Assembly: GCF_037975245.1 (NCBI RefSeq)
Contig: NC_092583.1
Coordinates: 6,173,264-6,237,263 of the forward strand
Direction: 5' to 3'
Origin: Apostichopus japonicus
Taxonomy: Eukaryota; Echinodermata; Holothuroidea; Aspidochirotida; Stichopodidae
Length of the DNA stretch: 64,000 nt
A model generated the notes under the pieces. That model had not been told where the DNA came from and searched no databases. It worked only from the letters and a program-made list of their open reading frames with translations. Below are positions 53,307 through 64,000 of this stretch, piece after piece; the stretch's first letter is position 1, and every line of letters begins with the position of its first letter. Made by a program: the position numbers and the translations under genes.

Positions 53307-55119
53307 TAGTGTTGCGCCGATAATCGTTTTCAATATCGGTATCGGCCGATATTTGCAATATCGGCAGCATATCGGTATCGGTAAAATTTTGCCTAATTGC
53401 CGATAACAGCAAGCCGATATTGAACTTTTTTTTTCACAGCAGAGCTACTTATTTATACTTGCAATGATTTGTTAATCTGCCCAAGACGATCCATTTCTTT
53501 AGCGTCAGTTAAACTCTTATTCATTTTCGATTAATATCCATGGAAACCTGACCCTCCGTAACCTCTAAAACACGTCTACGGCGCGCGAATATAACCAATG
53601 ACCTTCGTGAACCTTGGCCTACACATAGCATTAGTGCAGCATGTATACACTGTACTGTACTAACCATTCATTTTCTCAAAGGCCTCCGTGAAAACCTTGA
53701 ACATGATGCATAACTGCACTTTTAATTTTCCGCGAACACACTGCCGATTTCCCGCCGGTGTTCGCCCAGCGAACACGCCGAGCACGCGAGCATAAAGGCG
53801 TAGTGTCCAGGGGCCCGCCTTAGGGCCTTGGTTGGGTCATGGGGTAGAACCCCTTGTGGGGATCCTGGGGGATAAAGCCCCGAAAAATTGGCTTTTTTTT
53901 GCGTGTCTGGCGATAAAAAAAAAAATCGCAGTTGAGTATGCAAAATAATTTTCTTATTTAAATTGTCACGAAACAGATGAAAATTTTAAAATGACAAGTT
54001 AGAGTAGCTATATTATGTTATAAAATGAAAAGAGATTTAATCTGTCTTTCAATCTTTAAAAAGTGCAACTTACAAAACTTCCGATATTATGAAACAAACA
54101 ACGTTCAGCAAAGCCCTGTCTCTAGACTGCCTAACAATGAATAGCGTGCACAATGCGTACATTTTTACAACTGCGGTGTTTAACCCTATACCCAACTACC
54201 GCCGTACATGTGCTGCGAATTTTCCCAGGTACCTTCCCAAACACACTGTAAGCTCATCCCCTGTGTAACACCTGTTTGTTAACATTTTTTGGCAAGTTGC
54301 CAGGGAACTTTTCAGTTACGTGAGATCCGTAACCGCCGAGGTGGTTAGGCTATTTGCTATACAATTAACTATGGTAGGATATTATTTTTTCCGTATTTTT
54401 GGAAATTCTAGAAAATACTTTCTTTTTTCCCCCGCTTAAAAACAGATGTGGTCTTACGGTATATTCATAAATGGATGCACTAGAGCCTTGTTTACATGAC
54501 ATTAGTTGCATTTAGTACGATATGCCAGTTTTGCGTGAATTTTTCGAAAGTGTTTTGTTCGATCTTTCGTAATATTTGAAAGGTGTACCACCTTACTTTC
54601 CGTACACAATTGGTCATTTCTCTACTGATTTTCAGTTTTTTTCTTCTCTATACGGTCAAGTGAATAAGTTGTACATTGAGTATAAACTCAATAAATTATC
54701 ATTTTTACATTGTGATCGACAGTTCGTAACCTAATTAAGATGCAATTTTGCAAGCATACGTTAACACTATAGCTACTTGTAAGTCTTTACGATGTTAAGG
54801 CTCACATTTACTGCGTCCATTTTATTATCGCGTGCAGCGCTGCAGTGAAAAAGATTCTGGTTGGATTTCAATTATAATTCTCTTTTTCAAAATCAGGAAA
54901 AAAGTCATTCTTTTCAACTTAGGACAAAAGGAAAACAAAACACCATATTTTGTTGTTTACTTGAAGATTTATTTGTGAATGTATGCATGACTAAAGTACG
55001 ATTTTGCCTTCATTTTGTCTGTTAAAAAATATCGGTATCGTATCGGTATCGGACCGATATTGGGATGATAATATCGGATATCGGCCAAAACCGATATTGG
55101 TGATATCGGCGCAACACTA
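53307..55119. mobile_element. hAT-type non-autonomous element with intact ends
   Basis: This 1,813-bp element begins tagtgttgcgccgata and ends tatcggcgcaacacta, giving 16-bp terminal inverted repeats. It is flanked by perfect 8-bp target duplications (gtgaaaag at 53299-53306 and 55120-55127). An 8-bp duplication and a TAGTGTTG-type end are hallmarks of the hAT superfamily. Subterminal regions are packed with atcggtatcgg motifs. No transposase-like ORF is present, so it would need a transposase supplied in trans. Confidence 0.93.
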
Positions 55120-55629
55120 GTGAAAAGTCTTACAGTAGTTATGGATATGCTATTATTAAATGGCTGTCATACAGGAAATTACTTTTATTCTGTGCCATTT
55201 GTTTGTTTTAGCATTTTTTTGTTAGCATTAGTCTATACCTTAGATTACTCTTTCTTATTTGAAGGAACAGAGGTGGTTCACATGCATGGGTTAAAGTTAC
55301 TGTATATTTAAGCTACTGTACCTTACTTTATCTAACTGCTACTTAAACATATCTGCCACTAATGCCAATCTTCACTACATTAAAGACCACAAAGTTCACC
55401 AAGTATGTGCCAGCCGACATTACACTTGAAACACACTCATTGACACACAATTTTCTATTTTTATAGAAAGCAAATTGCATACTATATCAAGTGGTATGAT
55501 CCCTCAATGATCTGCATTCAACAACAGAAGCACCACACTACATGATTCATTAATGGCAACTTTGGGTTGGCAACATCCCTGAGTATTCAAATGATATTAG
55601 GAGTCCCATAAGGACTGACATGAACTAAA

Positions 55630-55905
55630 CCTAAGCTTAGCTTTAACCAGGGAGTTGTTCTCCCTGCTTTAACTATGGTTCAATAATCACTTGTGACTGT
55701 GGGAACTACTGGAGGCCTCAGGGAGTTATTAGCCAAGTTAACCACACCCAAGGATAATTGTGCACTTAATACACCTTTATTTTGTGTCTTGATTATGGCT
55801 ATTAACATACTATGTTGAAGTGAAAGTGTTCTCTATATTAACAATGTATTGCAGTGGATTAGTATAACTAAGGAGTTATACTCCCTACTGTAGTTAACAG
55901 CAACA
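55630..55905. repeat. Short GGGAG/CTCCC hairpin motifs
   Basis: Two small inverted repeats occur: agggagttgttctccct at about 55650 and aactaaggagttatactccc followed by tactgtagtt at about 55867. A related form (agggagc...gctccct) appears at about 56464. These may be remnants of one small palindromic repeat family. Confidence 0.4.
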
Positions 55906-57011
55906 CTATATACATATTTGTTATGGTGGTAGATCGCTGGTATGTTTTGGATTAGTGATCAGACAGTTCTACTGCTTATTGAGAGGATATGGTCTGCTGT
56001 AAAACTAACTACTAAATTTTCTTCAAAATTTATGGGGGAATTGGTTGTTCACTCACCTTCTGATGAAATTCACATGAAAAAGTGCCCTTGGTGACCAAAT
56101 TTCAACAAGAATACATATCGATCTAAAATTTACATTTTACATGAATTTTCCTTAAAAATTGTAGACATCACAGTAATATTCACATATGAGAGTAGGCCTC
56201 TCCCTTCAATTGAAGTATGGAGTGTTGCTGAAGGTCAAAAGTTGGCAAAATGCTGCGAATTACATTGTGTACTGATGGCATGAGCTTGAATAGTATAGCT
56301 ACAAAAACTAGTCCAAACATTGGACTATGCCGCATTCAACAAATAGACTATACCATGTTGTAACACAGTTAATCTTCCTGAAGTTTCTGTGTTTCGAGAG
56401 CAATGAAAAGACAAGACTACTAGCACCATCAAGTTTGACTAGGCCTGAGTGCACCATTATACCAGGGAGCGTTAGAGTAGCAGCTCCCTGATTATACTGA
56501 CAACTTTCCAGGCTCATAACATATGGATGAGATTGGTGTTTCCATGGTTACAGTGAAATGTACAAAAGTTAGGGCTCAGATTGCATTTGAATAGTACTGT
56601 CATCAGTATTATTAGTGCTGGGCTGCTGGTAATAGCCTAGGAGCTTTGTATCAGCTCTTTGCTATTACCAAGTGTAGTACAATAGTAAACATTTGTTTGG
56701 ATAGCTCAACAGGCTCAACCTTTGCGACACATAGGGGATCGATTGCTTGGTAGGCTTCTACCCTGTCTATAGAGTTAAAGCTTGTAACAGCCTGTTAATC
56801 ACCATAGGATATGAATATATACCATGTAACAGGAAGATCATGAGTGGGAACCAATCTAACTGTTTGATGAACACAATTTTTGTAAAATTTCAGTATTTTG
56901 GAAAGCTCACACTTAAATACCTTAACAAACAACCAAATGCAAACACTACTCAAATTTGGGGCCAAACAAAATGAAATTATGGTACACATTTGCTAAGTTT
57001 TGTTAACCATG

Positions 57012-57352
57012 TTTAGCAACATCCTACCCTCCTTAGTAGCTTTAATTTGTGTTGTAATTTGAAATTGACATGTTGACCAGGCCATGAACTGTAATATTAA
57101 ATACAGGCCTAAAATTCAACAATTTTAGCAACATCCTACCCTCCTTAGTAGCTTTAGTTTGTGTTGTAATTTGAAATTGACATGTTGACCAGGCCATGAA
57201 CTGTAATACGAAATAGAGGCCTACAATTCAATAGTTTTAACAACATCCTACCCTCCTTAGTAGCTTTAGTTTGTGTTGTAATTTGAAATTGACAGGTTGA
57301 CCAGGCCATGAACTGTAATATGAAATACAGGCCTAAAATTCAACAATTTTAG
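57012..57352. repeat. 112-bp tandem triplication
   Basis: Three units start at caacatcctaccctccttag, positions 57017, 57129 and 57241, each 112 bp and about 95% alike. They contain aatttgaaattgacatgttg and accaggccatgaactgtaat. Confidence 0.95.
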
Positions 57353-59067
57353 CCACTTTCTAAATCTGCAGGCTGAACTCAAGTTTTACTGGCATTTACT
57401 GGTTTTCAACACACATCAGTTACTGTATTGTGTTTTGAGAGCAGCCCTGTAATATTTACTGTTAGTTAGCTGTAATAAATGGCTTATATTTTAGGTAAGA
57501 AAAAGTAACAATTCTTTGCTTTTTTACTGAAATACCAAGTGTTTAACTTCTTAGTGTCTCCTGGCAAAAATTGCCTGTTCCTTTTTTGCTTTCGGAAAAT
57601 GGCAAAATCCAGCAAATGTTCAGAATTTTGTACAATTGGATGTACCCTTCCACAAATTTAATATCATGTTTTATTGTTTCAATTTGCAAATGTTTGAAAC
57701 ATTATGACTAATTCCATGACCCCTGGAGGGAAGTACCTTTATAGTGTCTTCAAGACTCTTATCTGTTATTTAACATATGAGTATATTACTAACCTATTGT
57801 GACAATTCAACACCAATTGCAGTTTTAATGTTTAGGGAACAAGGCTTAACACCTGCAGCAAAACAAATGACTTGTACATTGAAGCAATAGAACATACTGT
57901 AGGATGGCATCATACCATTTTATTGCATGCTGTGGACTTACTAGCTCCATGTACACAATACTGGTACGGACAATATCAGCAATACTGCTTCAAATCCAGG
58001 ACTCTTATTTGGAGGTTTTGTCAGTTTTGGTGAGATCAACATTACTATGTATGCTCTCTATTATTATGTTTTGATTCCTCTTATCCACTGCCCCTCTTGA
58101 TCCTCCTGACAATTATCACAGTGAAACTCAAGAAACAAGCAGAACACATATCATGAGCATATCATAAACAAGTTATTGCTTATTAATCTTGTAATCTCCT
58201 TGTTTAATCATAATCCAATAATCCATAACTACTTCAACCAATATGCCTGTACTTTTCAATGTGTTCCATGTCTGCAAAATATTAAGCCTGCATAAAGTAG
58301 TTTGTGATTCAAAGTGCCAGAAACATACTTTTCAGAACCGAAAATTCCTGAAAACTATCTTTGAAGTTCTTTTTGGTTAAGACCAAATGAAACCAAACCT
58401 ATCTTCTGGATGCCTGATAAACTGCAGAAGTTTGAACAGTACCCAATAATAAACCCTGCTGAAAGATTTGCTTCTAGATTTACTGCCATAAAGTGTCAGA
58501 CCAAATGATGAACCATTGGACTGAACAGAAACTGGCTGCTTACTTGAACAAATCACCATCAACTTATAAAGATTTGTGATAGCTTTCAATACCCCCCCCC
58601 CAAAAAAAACCCCAGAATAATTCATCAACTTGTGCACGCCTAACTGAAGAGGGATTATCTATCAACTAATGTGGCAACATACTGTATGAAGGACTGTGTC
58701 AGGAATCAGTAATCATGTTGACAAAGTCCATCAAGTACATAGTATAAAAACAGAAACCAGCATGAATATTAACAATGTCAAATTTAATGATCTTATACAC
58801 ATGTATCTTTATACTTACATAGTATATATTATTCAAGTATATGTGTAAAGCTAAATAAACATACTATTTCAGAGATATCTGATTGAGAATTTTTTGTTCT
58901 CTGATTGATTTTCATGACATGCACACAAAAAATAACATGATTGATTGTATGAATGTAGTGTGACAAACCTAATATTCCAGTAATGAAAACCATGGAACAT
59001 TTGGTTCTTATCTCACAGTGGTTAAAAGCCATTTCTTGCAATTTAATGCATAATAATGACATAACGT

Positions 59068-59340
59068 TTGAGACGTGCTTACTATGTACTGTACCAACAT
59101 CACCATCCCAGTATGAATCAAATTTTCATTAAGCCCCACCCATTTATGAATATCATGAAATGGGATTCTAAAACAATCTACTCATCAAAGGGAATCTACC
59201 TACCAAGTACGACATTGTTTCATCTTGTGGTAGTTACATCACCATACCAAGTATAAACTAAATCGAACAAACTGTTGCAGAGATATCAACAGTTTTAAGA
59301 TTTTATGGTACGCCATGCCCACTTATTGTCATGAGATGGG
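59068..59340. repeat. Imperfect duplicated repeat
   Basis: Two related units begin atcaccatcccagtatgaat and atcaccataccaagtataaa. They end catgaaatgggattctaaaa and catgagatgggaacgaaaaa. They look like a diverged tandem of about 160-170 bp. Confidence 0.6.
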
Positions 59341-59459
59341 AACGAAAAACAATCTTTTTAGGTTTTGTAGAGCAGTAGGCCACGTGGCTGTTTCAGGGCT
59401 GCCACTTCCTGAATATGAACAAATACTGTATACCCTACATGACCATTAAACCCTGTGTT

Positions 59460-59775
59460 GTCCCCAAACAATCCTTGACCTTCACCAAAATAAATAGGTT
59501 TCTTTTACTCAATGTTATACACCTTCATACGACTTATGAGATCTGCACATGCTTCCAATATTGAGATATCTTGTTTACAAGGTTTTCACAATTTCGCCTA
59601 ATATGAACCCAAATGACCTTTGACCTCCACCAAAAATATAATACTTTATGTACTTAATGTGGTACTTCTACACAACAAATATGAGGTCTGCCCAAGCTTA
59701 CCTTCTTGAGATATGTTGTTTACAAGGTTTACAATTTGACCCCTGGTGACCCCAAATGACCTCCTAGCAGGTGGG
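59460..59775. repeat. Dispersed repeat rich in tgacctttgacctccacc
   Basis: Tandem-like phrases repeat: ttgaccttcaccaaaataaa and ttgacctccaccaaaaatat; cttatgagatctgcacatgc and atatgaggtctgcccaagct; and ttgagatat followed by gtttacaagg, twice. It is related to the stretch at 9840-10060. It is probably a genome-wide non-coding repeat. Confidence 0.7.
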
Positions 59776-61555
59776 TGAGTAACAACAATCTGGTTTGAAC
59801 ATGGGTACAGTACATGTTCACTGGACTTTGGCGACTCCTAAAATTCTTATGTCAAGTACTTGCAGCTCTAAGAGTTGGTGACTTCCCGAAGAATCCCAAC
59901 TCCTTTGTCATTCGACACAATGTCCACAGAGCTTTTGAACTTGGTTTGAACCAAAATGGAATGCGTGTGATATGCAAAAATCTAGACTTAAAATAAAATT
60001 GCTAGTATAGAAACCTCAATGCTAACAATGAGTCTGGTTTATTTTCCTTGCATGTAAAACTGAGACTTGAAATTCAAACTATTTCTGAATCCACTGTTGA
60101 TGAACATCTAGCTGTCATCATATCAATATACCAAACATGGAACATAGAACCCTCAAGCATGATGAAAAGTATTTGCAAGAGAAGATTTCTATGATAGCAG
60201 CAGCATGAAAATCCCCAAGTACTCCCAATAGAATTCCAATATCAAGTCAACTCAAAACAGATTACATTTATGATTTCACACTGAGATGAAGTCAGACTGT
60301 GAGCTCATTAGTATGTCTTTAAGAGGTAGAATAGAGTGCCAAACACTTTCTTTATAAAACCAACATGAAATTAATGCTGCTGCAAAGGGAAACTAATACA
60401 TACAGGTATTTCTGAGACAGAACAGAATAAATATAAGAGGGCACGTTTTAATGGTAGTAGGATCTCCTCCAGAGGCAAACAGGAACAAAAACAGCCAAAT
60501 TAAGGACACATTTAACAAGATAGATGGATAGACATACAACTAAATTGGGCCATTGCACAAAGAATTGAATATAATTCAGCAAAACAAAGGGCAGTGAGAT
60601 GAAACGAGGAGATGGAAGGAAGATGAAAATGCTATAATAATGAAACACCCACTATTATAGGTAGAAGTCCCGAGGACAATTTCTCACATCTAAGTCTGGC
60701 CCTTAATCTTACCCCCATGGCTTGAATGTTGCCTATTTGTGTTAAAAATTGTACCAAGATTTGTAACTGTAGATTTTGCGATTGGTTGAAGACAGCCTAA
60801 CAGGCCATATTTCACATGGTTGAAGTATAGGAACAGATCTTCTATTGGATAACCAGGAAAATTCCTTAACCGTTGTTCCTGCATGTCAACGTTGTAATCC
60901 GTTTACTATACCAGATAATCCCATTACTTGAATGTTAACAAAGAACACTAAACTTTGTCTGCAGTGAATGCCATTCAGCAAGAACTATACAGCTAAATCA
61001 AAGAGGCAACTCTGAGCAAATTCACTGAGAATTATATAGTTAATTTAAAATAAAGCTCTACTTTGGCAAGCATGGTTCTTGGTAAGAAAGAATGCTGTTG
61101 CAGAAAATGTATGCATGTTAATGGTTCTAAGTACTCAGCTAATGTCATATCATCAAATGTTGTAATCTTGATTGAATTATCTATGATTCAGTTTTAAATT
61201 TCACAATTGTCTTCAATTACATTCATTTAGCTGAAAGACAAATGATATGAATAAAAAACACTCTTTGATGATATGCTTCCCCAATTGAAATTAATACAAA
61301 TGACCCTCTGAAGGGTCCAGTTTGACTTATCTGTAATCTTATAACTGATATGTTGTCAATAGTTGTTTATCCTCAACAGACCTGTGCATATCTTGATTGC
61401 GCTTCATCGATAATTACTCAACAAAATAAATAGCAAACCACTGTAACATTGATCATAAAGTAACAGCTTGTAGGTACACAGAGATTAAACTTACCTATAC
61501 AAATAGTACAAGTAAGAGACTTAAATTAGAGAATAGAAGTAAAGAATGGTCTTAC

Positions 61556-61728
61556 CCAAGTTGATCAATGATACTCTGTCCTTCGCTAACAGTATTGACT
61601 GATGCATCCAGTGTTATTTCTCGTTGATGTTCAAATTTGGCTACTTCATTTTCTGCTTCTTCAACTGACACTGCCACATCAGTTCCAATGTTTAACTCCG
61701 CTTCTAACTCCTTGAACCATGAACTAAG
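61556..61728 (-). CDS. TRIO-like exon 1 of window: spectrin repeat
   Basis: This exon has 57 codons plus 2 bases and begins at CTT after a ttctttcag-type acceptor. It ends before gtaag in phase 2. The peptide starts LSSWFKELEAEL and ends near VSEGQSIIDQL, the helix pattern of a TRIO spectrin repeat; the phrase NTVSEGQS is typical of the family. It is separated from the next exon by a 21-kb intron. Exons upstream of it lie beyond the window. Confidence 0.9.
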
Positions 61729-62322
61729 CTGAAAGCATAAAAACGATATTCACTATGACTGTCACTTTGATTTACAGCACATTATTTCTTTAAAAAGAGA
61801 GCCTAAACAAATGTGGAGAGACAATAATATAAGACTATTAGATCGAGGCAAACTTCCTTGCAGGTCCATCAAAGCGCAAGACTACACAAATATGGTTACA
61901 GGCTGCTTCTTAGAATTATATGTTCCAAAAGTGTAATAATAACAACTTAGATTTGGAATGTGACCTGCAAACTGCTGCTGAGTTCATCTACTATAAATTT
62001 AACTGTTGGTCCATCTCCTACTGCTGTTTGTCACATTTTGACCTGTCTTTAGTATATTTCTTCATCCTTCTTTGTAACAATAAATTTACAAAGCCATTTC
62101 TGCTACATAAACACAGAATGAAAAACAAATAGTAGCAACCTTTTCAAGGTTTAGCCAAAAAACTGAAATATAAATAATTTTGAGGCTAAGATAATTCGTA
62201 TTAGATGTGGACTTCATTCTTAACTACGAAAAAGACTTGGGTTCATATCCAATTTCTGACATGATTACAGAAGAGCTCATGAATTATATTAACTTTCATC
62301 ATTTGCTAGTACCTGCAGTATT

Positions 62323-62744
62323 GTTACTAGGATTTTAAAAGTTGCGTCAAAAGGACTCAACATCTTAAAAATTGTTTGCGTCAGTTCACAAAACACACAT
62401 CCCTGCAGTCATCCATGAGAGCATGCACTTAACAATACCTCTACAGGAACACACAATACTTAGTTATAATGATCCTGACAACACAGTGGCTTGTGCACAT
62501 TGGAAGCATGTATATAGTGATAGGCCTATAATGTACATGGCAAAAATCCAATAATGAAACTGTTAATACACAACAAAATAACTTTCAAAAATCAAAAGCA
62601 GGAAATTTTACTGTAGACTAGTTACCATATATATGCCAATCTAAAAATCATGCAATGCACACTATTGTATGGTATACAACTCCCTTACATAGCATTTCTG
62701 AAAATGTTATAGGCTATGCATACGTTGTGAATGTCGGAAATCAA
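62323..62744 (+). repeat. Dispersed repeat, partner of 48530-48914
   Basis: This is the plus-orientation copy of the repeat described at 48530-48914, beginning gttactaggattttaaaagt and ending at about gaatgtcggaaatcaatgtt. The two copies are inverted and about 13.4 kb apart. Confidence 0.8.
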
Positions 62745-62937
62745 TGTTAAGTAAAACAAGTGTCTACACAGAAAATCCCAGCATAAAAATACTGCACTTT
62801 TCAACTGATTTAATTGAGCCCCTTAAATGATGTAGAAAATATTACCTATGGATAACATACAGGATAACAAGCCCCTAAAAGCCTCATACTAACTTGCAAC
62901 TTTTATGAAGCCCTGTCATAAGTTAAATTAACTAGCG

Positions 62938-63035
62938 TTGTGCAGATATCGCCAATATCAGTTTTTTGGCGGTATCTGATATTCCAGTTCCAATATTGGC
63001 CTGATACACATACTGATATTGTAAACAGCCAGAAT
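62938..63035. mobile_element. hAT-type terminus, same family as the 53.3-kb element
   Basis: The sequence tagcgttgtgcagatatcgc, then caatatcagttttttggcgg, lines up over about 95 bases with the reverse complement of the right end of the 53307-55119 element. It has scattered substitutions, so it is an older, truncated copy. Confidence 0.75.
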
Positions 63036-64000
63036 GAAGGACAAATCGCACTTTAAGTAATGGAATAGTACATTACGTATCAAAATCATAATTCAATTCA
63101 AATTGTTTTTTTCATGTGAGTTACAGAAGTACATGACAAAATGATAAGAAACTGATATAATTACACATATGATGGACACTAGAAAAACAAGAATGTTTAT
63201 CAAAGCTAGTGACCAAGAGAAATAGAGAAGGTTTAAAACAACAACAAAAGGAGCATATAAAAAAAAACATAAAATAGTTGGCTATCGTAGGTTATTATTG
63301 TTTGCACAACTCACAAACAGTAACCACATGTATAACTCTCATTTGCTGAATCCGTTAGTAACTTGGAAAAAAAAATATGTGTGTGTATTCTATAACACTA
63401 ATCTTAACCTCGTTTTAAAAAGAACGGTCATTTTCCTCACCAAGTTGATATGCAAGACACTGTGTGCTAGCATTTTCTTTGTTTTGGACAACACAAGCCT
63501 TTACTTCCTGTTACTTCTGTTGTATGATTGGTTACTCTGTTTGACCAACTATGTTGAACACTTAGGCTGCAAGTCTTATACAAACTGTCAATTGGAGCCA
63601 CAAGTTTCTTAGAAAAACATTAGTGTTTCCTGACTAAGAACTTTTACTACCCCTTGTGTTTACCAGAACTAAAACAAACACATTTTCTTCAAATTTTTAA
63701 TTTATTCAATTTATTCATTTCCGTAAAAAATGAAATCTTACCATTAGCCGACTATACTAAGCCTAGTCAAAATGAGCAAGTGCTTCAAGTTTGAATATTT
63801 CGTAAACCATCCAGCAACAAATCGTGAGCCACAAACTTGATTCTCAAAATACAATTTTTCATCAGTCATTGGTGTTTACCAAACTGCATCCATGACCCTC
63901 TTTGCAGCTTTTCAAAGATACACAATTTTTGGAAAGATTTAATAGGTGTCTCCAAGTGTAATAACTTATTCTCAGCTGAGCCTCAGAAGCACTGTGCAAG

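Larger units (their letters stand above)
40549..61555 (-). other. 21-kb transposon-rich intron
   Basis: This intron lies between exons 1 and 2. It contains a hAT transposase pseudogene, a large dispersed element, minisatellite arrays, a complete-ended hAT-type element and several short repeats, listed separately. Between them (48.9-52.6, 55.1-57.0, 57.4-59.0 and 59.8-61.5 kb) I see only AT-rich unique sequence with no supportable gene. Confidence 0.7.
20444..61728 (-). other. TRIO/KALRN-like: TRIO/Kalirin-family RhoGEF gene, internal part (22 exons)
   Basis: Members of this family activate Rac/RhoG-type GTPases through DH-PH modules and act at the cell cortex in axon guidance, cytoskeletal remodelling and neurite growth. 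Seen here: 22 exons on the minus strand, each bounded by AG and GT, with every junction in compatible phase, giving about 1,052 uninterrupted codons. Domain order is spectrin-type repeats (about 565 residues), DH domain (signatures ELLETEKTYVRDL and KPVQRITKYQLLLK), PH domain (GRERHIFLFDMILVFSKE, then the C-terminal helix EWVRKLREIV), linker and SH3. Spectrin repeats followed by DH-PH-SH3 is diagnostic of TRIO/Kalirin. Invertebrates usually have one gene for the vertebrate pair, so I do not choose between TRIO and KALRN. Both ends are missing: the Sec14 region should lie upstream of 64000, and any second DH-PH, Ig or kinase part was not found. The last placed exon ends in phase 1, so at least one more exon follows. 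Confidence 0.93.
61729..64000 (-). other. Upstream intron of the TRIO-like gene (partial)
   Basis: No exon was recognised here. It holds the second copy of an inverted dispersed repeat (62323-62744) and a hAT-type terminus (62938-63035). The open frame on the plus strand at 63298-63612 has low complexity and no family resemblance. Confidence 0.6.

Overview
This is AT-rich animal nuclear DNA. It has GT-AG introns, one multi-exon gene spread over about 41 kb, tRNA-derived SINEs, hAT-type DNA transposons and minisatellite arrays. There are no operons, Shine-Dalgarno-led genes or bacterial features. Gene structure and repeat style suggest an invertebrate, plausibly a deuterostome such as an echinoderm. 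The species call is inference; the metazoan call is secure.

The one recognisable host gene is a TRIO/Kalirin-family Rho guanine-nucleotide exchange factor on the minus strand. I could place 22 consecutive internal exons from 61728 down to 20444, about 1,052 codons, and every exon-exon phase is compatible. In transcript order they encode the later spectrin repeats (61.7-30.5 kb), the first DH (RhoGEF) domain (29.6-26.3 kb), the first PH domain (25.8-23.3 kb), a short linker (22.0-21.6 kb) and an SH3 domain (20.7-20.4 kb). The 5' part (Sec14 and early spectrin repeats) should lie beyond 64000. I found no further coding exon between 1 and 20443, so the 3' part is either below position 1 or in exons I could not recognise.

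The 1-20.4 kb side is repeat-rich: a 128-bp minisatellite (1.3-2.1 kb); a 56-bp satellite with a 612-bp higher-order period (11.26-13.70 kb, resuming 14.99-15.5 kb); a 1.29-kb insertion inside that satellite carrying a 165-bp near-perfect palindrome, short inverted termini, 22-bp direct repeats and a decayed ORF; a tRNA-type SINE head (17.0 kb); and a dispersed element (18.75-20.0 kb).

The 21-kb intron between the first two exons (40.5-61.6 kb) is also crowded with transposons: a hAT transposase pseudogene (41.4-43.3 kb), a second, longer copy of the 18.8-kb element (44.0-46.6 kb), an 18-copy 40-bp minisatellite (47.4-48.2 kb), an intact-ended hAT-type element with perfect 8-bp target duplications (53.31-55.12 kb), a 112-bp triplication (57.0-57.35 kb), and one arm of a dispersed inverted repeat whose partner lies at 62.3-62.7 kb. 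Most other open frames are short, lack family resemblance or lie in repeats, and were left out.
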